NCBI GenBank assembly: GCA_934778205.1
Contig: CAKVOD010000014.1
Span: 1 to 18,757 of the forward strand
Reading direction: 5' to 3'
Length of the DNA stretch: 18,757 bases
Source: an uncultured Clostridia bacterium
Lineage (GTDB): Bacteria; Bacillota; Clostridia; Christensenellales; UBA1242
The notes under the pieces are model-generated. The model had not been told where the DNA came from, searched no databases, and saw only the letters and a program-made list of their open reading frames with translations. Both the position numbers and the translations under genes were made by a program. Positions 14,474 through 18,757 of this stretch are shown here, in pieces (within the stretch, counting starts at the first letter, position 1; every line of letters starts with the position of its first letter).

Positions 14474-15532
14474 TTAGTTGCCGTCGTTGTTGCTAGGACG
14501 TTGCTCTTTTTTGGCTTTCTTTTCAACGTCGCTTGTGTCCTTGTTGTCACTAGGACCTGCGATTGATTTACGCATCGTTGTGTCGGCTTGCAAGTTTTGC
14601 ATACGGTAGTAGTCCATAATGCCAAGTTGCCCTTGACGGAACGCATCTGCCATTGCTTTTGGAAGTTCGGCTTCGGCAAGCACGACTTGCGCGCGCATTT
14701 CTTGCGTGCGGGCAAGCATTTCCTTTTCGGTTGCTTCCGCTCTCGCCTTTTGTTCCTCGGCTTTTGCTTGAGCAACTTTCTTTTCCGCTTCGGCGCGGTC
14801 AATTTGGAGTTGCGCACCAACGTTTTTGCCGACGTCAATGTCCGCTACATCGATTGAAATAATTTCGTACGCCGTACCACTATCAAGATTTTTGTTTTGA
14901 ACATTTTTTGAAATCAAGTCAGGTTTTTCCAAAACTGAACGATAGTCAGTTTCGCCGACTGTTGTGACGATACCTTCACCAACGCGGGCAAGAATAGTTT
15001 CTTCGCCAGCACCACCAATCAAACGGCTGATGTTGGTTTTGACCGTAACTCTAACCTTGACGCGCAATTCGATGCCGTCCTTTGAAATTGCAGCGATGAC
15101 GCCTGATTCGATAATCTTTGGCTTTACGCTGTTTTTGATTGCTTCGTGAACATCGCGTCCAGCAAGGTCGATTGCTTTTGCAGTGTCGACGTCAAGCGGA
15201 ATTTTTGCACTGTGCGCTGAAATGAGCGCGTCGACAACATTGTTGACATCTCCCCCAGCCATATAGTGTGCTTCAAGTTCGTTGCAAGAAATGTTGAGCC
15301 CTGCTTTGCGGGCGCTGATATAGGCATTGACAATCATTTGAGTGTCGACTTGCCTAAATTTCATACCAATCATCCTTGCCATTGAAATGTGCGCGCCTGA
15401 TACGAGCGCTCTAAACCACAACCCAAACGGAAGTAGCAAGCAAATTATGACTGCGATGACAATCAAAACGCCAAGAGCAATCAACCAGTACGCATAGGTT
15501 GGCAATCCTGCCAATAAATTTGTAATCATCAT
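14474..15532 (-). CDS. floA: Flotillin-like protein FloA
   Basis: FloA is a bacterial flotillin that forms membrane foci (functional membrane microdomains) and influences membrane fluidity and complex assembly. The 352-residue protein has an N-terminal membrane hairpin/helix (about 12-40) and conserved blocks GAHISMARMIGMKFRQ (46-61) and AHYMAGGDVNNVV (88-100). An SPFH-like domain runs to about 235, followed by the Ala/Glu-rich coiled coil (245-295: RAEAEKKVAQAKAEEQKARA) and LGIMDYYRMQNLQADTTMR (303-321). The charged tail after 330 is variable. Two adjacent ATG codons (15532 and 15529) follow AGGAG by 3 and 6 bases, and the second may be the better start. It lies 25 bases after nfeD, the conserved partner, and ends in a terminator. 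Confidence 0.95.
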   Translation of the reverse strand: MMITNLLAGLPTYAYWLIALGVLIVIAVIICLLLPFGLWFRALVSGAHISMARMIGMKFRQVDTQMIVNAYISARKAGLNISCNELEAHYMAGGDVNNVVDALISAHSAKIPLDVDTAKAIDLAGRDVHEAIKNSVKPKIIESGVIAAISKDGIELRVKVRVTVKTNISRLIGGAGEETILARVGEGIVTTVGETDYRSVLEKPDLISKNVQNKNLDSGTAYEIISIDVADIDVGKNVGAQLQIDRAEAEKKVAQAKAEEQKARAEATEKEMLARTQEMRAQVVLAEAELPKAMADAFRQGQLGIMDYYRMQNLQADTTMRKSIAGPSDNKDTSDVEKKAKKEQRPSNNDGN

Positions 15533-15557
15533 TTTCTCCTTTTAAAATAAGTATGTA

Positions 15558-16076
15558 CTAGACTTTTTGGATATAGATTTGGTCGCCTTCGACTTCAACA
15601 ACTTTGACGAGTGTGCCTTTTTCAAGGTATTCGTCGACAGAACTTGCGTCGTAAAACTTATCGTCAATTTGAATTGTTCCAAACGGTCTACAAATTGTGA
15701 CAGTCAAGCCCTCTTTGCCCTTGAGTTTTTGCAAAGATTTGTCTGCTTCAGCATAATTTTCTGGCAGTGCCGTTTCTTTCAAAACCATTGGCGAGCGACT
15801 AATCAACCCGCGCTTTGCTGACCAAACTGCGATGCCGAACATAATTAGCAATATGATTGCAAAAATGACAATCAAAGCAAACATTTGTGTGACTGTTCCG
15901 CCATAAAGCATTTTGGCAACAATCCCACCGATGAGGCAAACAATGCCACTGATGCCAAAAGCACCAAACCCCGGAACAAACATTTCAATTATACAAAGAA
16001 TAAGCCCCAAAGTCAACAAGATTGCAGGAACTACATTCATTTCCGTGAAAAGCGAAACCACTTCGTCCCAAAACAT
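15558..16076 (-). CDS. NfeD family membrane protein (short form, flotillin partner)
   Basis: 172 residues. Three membrane segments (about 15-32, 38-56 and 66-86) with the family motif EMFVPGFGAFGISG (31-44) are followed by a cytoplasmic C-terminal OB-fold domain (about 115-172: GKEGLTVTICRPFGTIQI ... KVVEVEGDQIYIQKV). The N-terminal ClpP-type protease of long NfeD proteins is absent, so this is the short form that is usually paired with a flotillin, as in the Bacillus yqeZ-yqfA region. It is thought to assist flotillin function. AAAGGAG sits 8 bases before the ATG at 16076, and a very good promoter lies immediately upstream. It is co-transcribed with floA. Confidence 0.9.
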   Translation of the reverse strand: MFWDEVVSLFTEMNVVPAILLTLGLILCIIEMFVPGFGAFGISGIVCLIGGIVAKMLYGGTVTQMFALIVIFAIILLIMFGIAVWSAKRGLISRSPMVLKETALPENYAEADKSLQKLKGKEGLTVTICRPFGTIQIDDKFYDASSVDEYLEKGTLVKVVEVEGDQIYIQKV

Positions 16077-16097
16077 ACTTTTCTCTCCTTTGCGTAT

Positions 16098-16126
16098 ATT
16101 ATAGCATTAAAAAATAAAAATTTCAA
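16098..16126 (-). promoter_or_regulatory. Sigma-A-type promoter of nfeD-floA
   Basis: Minus strand: -35 TTGAAA (16126-16121), 17-bp spacer, perfect -10 TATAAT (16103-16098). The predicted start near 16091 lies almost on the ribosome-binding site, giving a leader of only about 15 bases and leaving no room for a leader-based switch. Confidence 0.75.
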
Positions 16127-16230
16127 TATGTTTTGATAACTTTTTTGTATATTTTAAATTTATTCCCGATTCCTAAAAAAAAACATACACTCACTATTGT
16201 TGCACTAAATTTGCAAATAACAAAAAGGAT

Positions 16231-16264
16231 AAAAAATAGGAAGAAACGTTAATTTCTTCCTATT
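16231..16264 (-). terminator. Rho-independent terminator of the BspA-like gene
   Basis: A perfect 12-bp stem AATAGGAAGAAA/TTTCTTCCTATT (16264-16253 with 16246-16235, six-base loop) is followed by T on the minus strand. It starts about 30 bases after the stop at 16295. Confidence 0.9.
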
Positions 16265-16294
16265 GATATACAATAATCAATTTTGGTGGTCACA

Positions 16295-18757
16295 CTACAA
16301 TATAACCCAGTTGTTGATACTGTTGCTAGCACTAGATATTGATATTTCTATACTCTTATTGCTGTCGATGCCGTTTGCAAACACTTTCTTGCGCGTTTGT
16401 TCCGTCGTGTTTGCGGTTGTGTCCTTGAATGTGCAAGTTGAATATAATGTTTCCGCTACTAATATCGAGAACGCCTCTTGATACTTTATTCCGTCAAGCA
16501 CATATGTGCGCCCATTTTGCATAATCAACTGTCTTGTCGGATTCCCGTCACTCCCAAGCACATAAACAATAAATTCCCTTTCTATGTTAGCGTTGAATAT
16601 TATTGTAACACTGTACAACGTTGCTGGGTCAATTGCATATGTGATACTATTGTTTGTTGCATATATATATGCTGCCGAGTTTTCGTTGCCCGAGCCATAT
16701 ATTGTAAGATTAGCACAATTCTTAAATGTATCAGTGCCGATGCTTGTTACGTTATCAGGAATTTTGACGCTCGTCAAACTACTACAGTCCTGGAATGCAG
16801 AATTGCCGATGCTCGTTACACTCTTAGGGATTGTAATACTTTCTAGCCCGCTACAGCCAGAAAATGCAGAATTGCCGATGCTGGTCACACTGTTGGGGAT
16901 TATAGTATTCTGGCATCCAACAATCAAGGTTTTTGTGTTTGTTTCTATAATTGCATTGCAGTCGTTTCTACTATTGTACGTTGTGTTGCCCGATGCAACG
17001 CTAATACTCGTCAATCCGCTACAACCTTCAAATGCAGACCTGCCGATGCTTGTTACGCCAGCGCCTATTGTCACGCTCGTCAAACTGCTACAGTCAGTAA
17101 ATGCATATTGCTTAATTTGTTTCACTGTGTTGGGGATTTTAAATTCCGTTACCAATTTATTGTTTATATACAATTTATGTGCATAGTATAGTGGATTTGA
17201 ATCTTCATTATCAAAAGCTATATTACACCATTGCGCTATTGTGCCTTTGTAGTATACAATATTCAAACTGCTACAGTTCTCAAATGCAAAATAGCCGATG
17301 TTGGTTACACTGGTAGGGATTGTCACGCTCGTCAATTCGCTACAGCGATTAAATGCATATTCGCCGATGCTTGTAACACTGTCAGGAATTTCGATGTGCT
17401 TCAAATCGTTATAATAGTCACTAATTACAAGTCCGCCGCTAGTGCTTACACTTTGGGAGGTTGTGATGCTCGTCAACCCGCTACAGCCATAAAATACATT
17501 ACCCTTGAGTTCCGTTACCGACGTGCCTATTATCACGCTCGTCAATCCGCTACAGTTCTTAAATGCATATTCGCCGATGCTTGTAACACTATTAGGAATT
17601 GTGATGCTCGTCAATCCGCTACAGTTCTTAAATGCACCACCAGCAATTGTTTGGGTGTTTTCGTCGATTGTGCACTCTGTTATTGTATCTTTAGCCTTGA
17701 TTAGATGCACACCATTATTATATAATACAACATCTGTTCCATCAAGAAAGGTTTTCAAGTATCCTGTGCCATCAAATGCAGAATCGCCGATGCTTGTAAC
17801 ACTATTAGGAATTGTGACGCTCGTCAATCTGCTACAGTTCTTAAATGCCCCCGCGCCGATGCTTGTAACACTATTAGGAATTGTGATGCTCGTCAATTTG
17901 CTATAGCCAGCAAATGCATATTCCTTAATTTGTTTCACTGTGTTGGGGATTTCTAAATTTTCTGTCGATATACCATATATAACAAATTGGCATTCCTGTG
18001 ATAGTAATTGCGATAGTGGATTTGAAGCATAATCACTAAAAGCTATATTACACCATTGCGCTATTGTGCCTTTGTAGTATACAATATTCAAACTGCTACA
18101 GTTCTCAAATGCCGATCCGTCGATGTTGGTTACACTGGTAGGGATTGTCACGCTCGTCAATCCGCTACAGCCACTAAATGCATAATTGCCAATACTTGTC
18201 ACACTGTCAGGAATTGTGACGCTCGTCAATTTGCTACAGTTACCAAATACCCCCCAACCGATGCTGGTCACGCCCGAGCCTATTGTCACGCTCGTCAAAC
18301 TGCTACAGTCAGTAAATGCATTAATCCCGATACTGGTAACACTATTAGGGATTGTGATGCTCGTCAATCCGCTGCAGTTATAAAATGCCGATCCGTCGAT
18401 GTTGGTTACACTGGTAGGGATTGTCACGCCCTTCAAATTTGTACAGTCACTAAATGCCCATTCGCCGATACTCGTTATTCCATCCCCTATAACAACGGTT
18501 ACTATATCAGTATTACTTTCAAAAACATAACCATCGATTGCCCCTGTACCAGAAATTTTGAGCTTTCCATCTCCGTCCAATGTATAAGTTGCGTTATCCC
18601 CACAAGAAACGCTTTCCCCCGAAGTAGTTACTGCAGTTAGAGTAGTTGTTTGCGGGGGCATTTTGTTTGGAGCAATAAACATTGCTGACACACAAAAGAC
18701 AAACGCGAAAAAGAACAAACCCACGACAAATAGTTTGTTTCGCCTTTGTATGCTCAA
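16295..18757 (-). CDS. Secreted BspA-type leucine-rich-repeat surface protein (5' end at window edge)
   Basis: 820 codons visible. The frame is open to the window edge, where the first codon is TTG, so the true start is at or beyond 18757. The N-terminus is a signal peptide (RRNKLF then a hydrophobic stretch to about residue 28). A short beta module common at the front of BspA proteins comes next (SCGDNATYTLDGDGKLKISG, 51-70). About two dozen LRR_5/BspA repeats of 23 residues follow (LTSVTIPNSVTSIGxxAFxxCSG), from about 85 to 690. They are interrupted by two copies of a Trp/Cys insert (IVYYKGTIAQWCNIAF at 225-240 and 499-514) and a YNSRNDCNAIIETNTKTLI block (594-612). Residues 710-820 form a distinct C-terminal domain that I do not recognise. 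There is no LPXTG motif or clear anchor. Proteins of this type are secreted or surface-exposed and often mediate adhesion or host/matrix binding; the ligand here is unknown. Confidence 0.9.
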   Translation of the reverse strand: MSIQRRNKLFVVGLFFFAFVFCVSAMFIAPNKMPPQTTTLTAVTTSGESVSCGDNATYTLDGDGKLKISGTGAIDGYVFESNTDIVTVVIGDGITSIGEWAFSDCTNLKGVTIPTSVTNIDGSAFYNCSGLTSITIPNSVTSIGINAFTDCSSLTSVTIGSGVTSIGWGVFGNCSKLTSVTIPDSVTSIGNYAFSGCSGLTSVTIPTSVTNIDGSAFENCSSLNIVYYKGTIAQWCNIAFSDYASNPLSQLLSQECQFVIYGISTENLEIPNTVKQIKEYAFAGYSKLTSITIPNSVTSIGAGAFKNCSRLTSVTIPNSVTSIGDSAFDGTGYLKTFLDGTDVVLYNNGVHLIKAKDTITECTIDENTQTIAGGAFKNCSGLTSITIPNSVTSIGEYAFKNCSGLTSVIIGTSVTELKGNVFYGCSGLTSITTSQSVSTSGGLVISDYYNDLKHIEIPDSVTSIGEYAFNRCSELTSVTIPTSVTNIGYFAFENCSSLNIVYYKGTIAQWCNIAFDNEDSNPLYYAHKLYINNKLVTEFKIPNTVKQIKQYAFTDCSSLTSVTIGAGVTSIGRSAFEGCSGLTSISVASGNTTYNSRNDCNAIIETNTKTLIVGCQNTIIPNSVTSIGNSAFSGCSGLESITIPKSVTSIGNSAFQDCSSLTSVKIPDNVTSIGTDTFKNCANLTIYGSGNENSAAYIYATNNSITYAIDPATLYSVTIIFNANIEREFIVYVLGSDGNPTRQLIMQNGRTYVLDGIKYQEAFSILVAETLYSTCTFKDTTANTTEQTRKKVFANGIDSNKSIEISISSASNSINNWVIL
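17213..17287. repeat. 75-bp identical repeat inside the BspA-like gene, copy 1
   Basis: Identical over all 75 bases to 18038-18112, in direct orientation and offset by 825 bp (275 codons, in phase). It encodes the YYKGTIAQWCNIAF insert and its flanks. Weaker similarity continues for some 40 bases on the low-coordinate-number LRR side. Confidence 0.95.
18038..18112. repeat. 75-bp identical repeat inside the BspA-like gene, copy 2
   Basis: Direct copy of 17213-17287. Recombination between the two would remove or add exactly 275 codons in frame. A further repeat starting at 18107 recurs at 18383, offset 276 bp or four 23-residue LRR units. Confidence 0.95.

Noticed and set aside
16700..18500. 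Regularly spaced DNA repeats resembling a CRISPR array
   Set aside because: The roughly 69-bp periodicity is in phase with a continuous reading frame encoding 23-residue LRRs, and the units diverge gradually. No spacers or leader.
16478..18640. Plus-strand open frames of 120-200 codons across the BspA-like gene
   Set aside because: They mirror the repeated LRR codons on the other strand, lack ribosome-binding sites, and their products are low-complexity repeats of the antisense pattern.

Overview
The window looks like chromosomal DNA of an AT-rich, low-GC Gram-positive bacterium, most likely an uncultured, gut-type member of the Clostridia. The reasons are the sporulation-linked pair yqfC/yqfD, the gene order nfeD-floA-(X)-yqfC-yqfD-ybeY-era-yqzL-recO-dnaG-rpoD-trmK (a thinned version of the Bacillus yqeZ-to-yqfN region), purine-rich ribosome-binding sites, and large BspA-type leucine-rich-repeat proteins. 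Every gene I can support is on the minus strand, so transcription runs from high to low coordinates. I see no tRNA, rRNA, transposase, CRISPR array or phage gene.

Layout in transcription order. (1) 18757-16295: a secreted BspA-like LRR protein whose 5' end lies at the window edge, followed by a clear terminator. (2) 16126-13671: promoter, nfeD, floA, terminator, then a promoter and a membrane-anchored Lys/Glu-rich protein with its own terminator. (3) 13612-12267: yqfC and yqfD. (4) 12266-11938: a non-coding gap with an interspersed-type repeat, a 29-bp tandem duplication and the ybeY promoter. It lies where relatives carry phoH. (5) 11937-9643: ybeY, era, a 50-residue YqzL-like gene and recO, then a hairpin. 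(6) 9558-5292: dnaG, rpoD, trmK and a zinc-ribbon coiled-coil protein, tightly packed or overlapping. This is the macromolecular-synthesis block (replication primase, primary sigma factor, tRNA modification). (7) 5180-2194: a secreted protein with BspA-type LRRs, a Hint (Hedgehog/intein) domain and an InlB-like C-terminal repeat, with its own promoter and terminator. (8) 2115-53: a GC-rich repeated element, glmS and its terminator.

The most interesting feature is at the start of the LRR-Hint gene. A promoter, a strong ribosome-binding site and a GTG codon at 5118 are followed by an uninterrupted run of 13 G on the coding strand. As assembled, this start reads into a stop after 25 codons. With 12 or 15 G it opens into the long frame and supplies a basic, hydrophobic signal peptide. 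That is the arrangement expected of an ON/OFF phase-variable surface protein, though a homopolymer sequencing error must be excluded. Other points of note are a 12-bp direct repeat, two helical turns apart, in the promoter after floA, whose core recurs in the ybeY promoter; 75-bp identical repeats inside the BspA gene; and the loss of several usual neighbours (phoH, dgkA, cdd, glyQS, nif3) from this locus.
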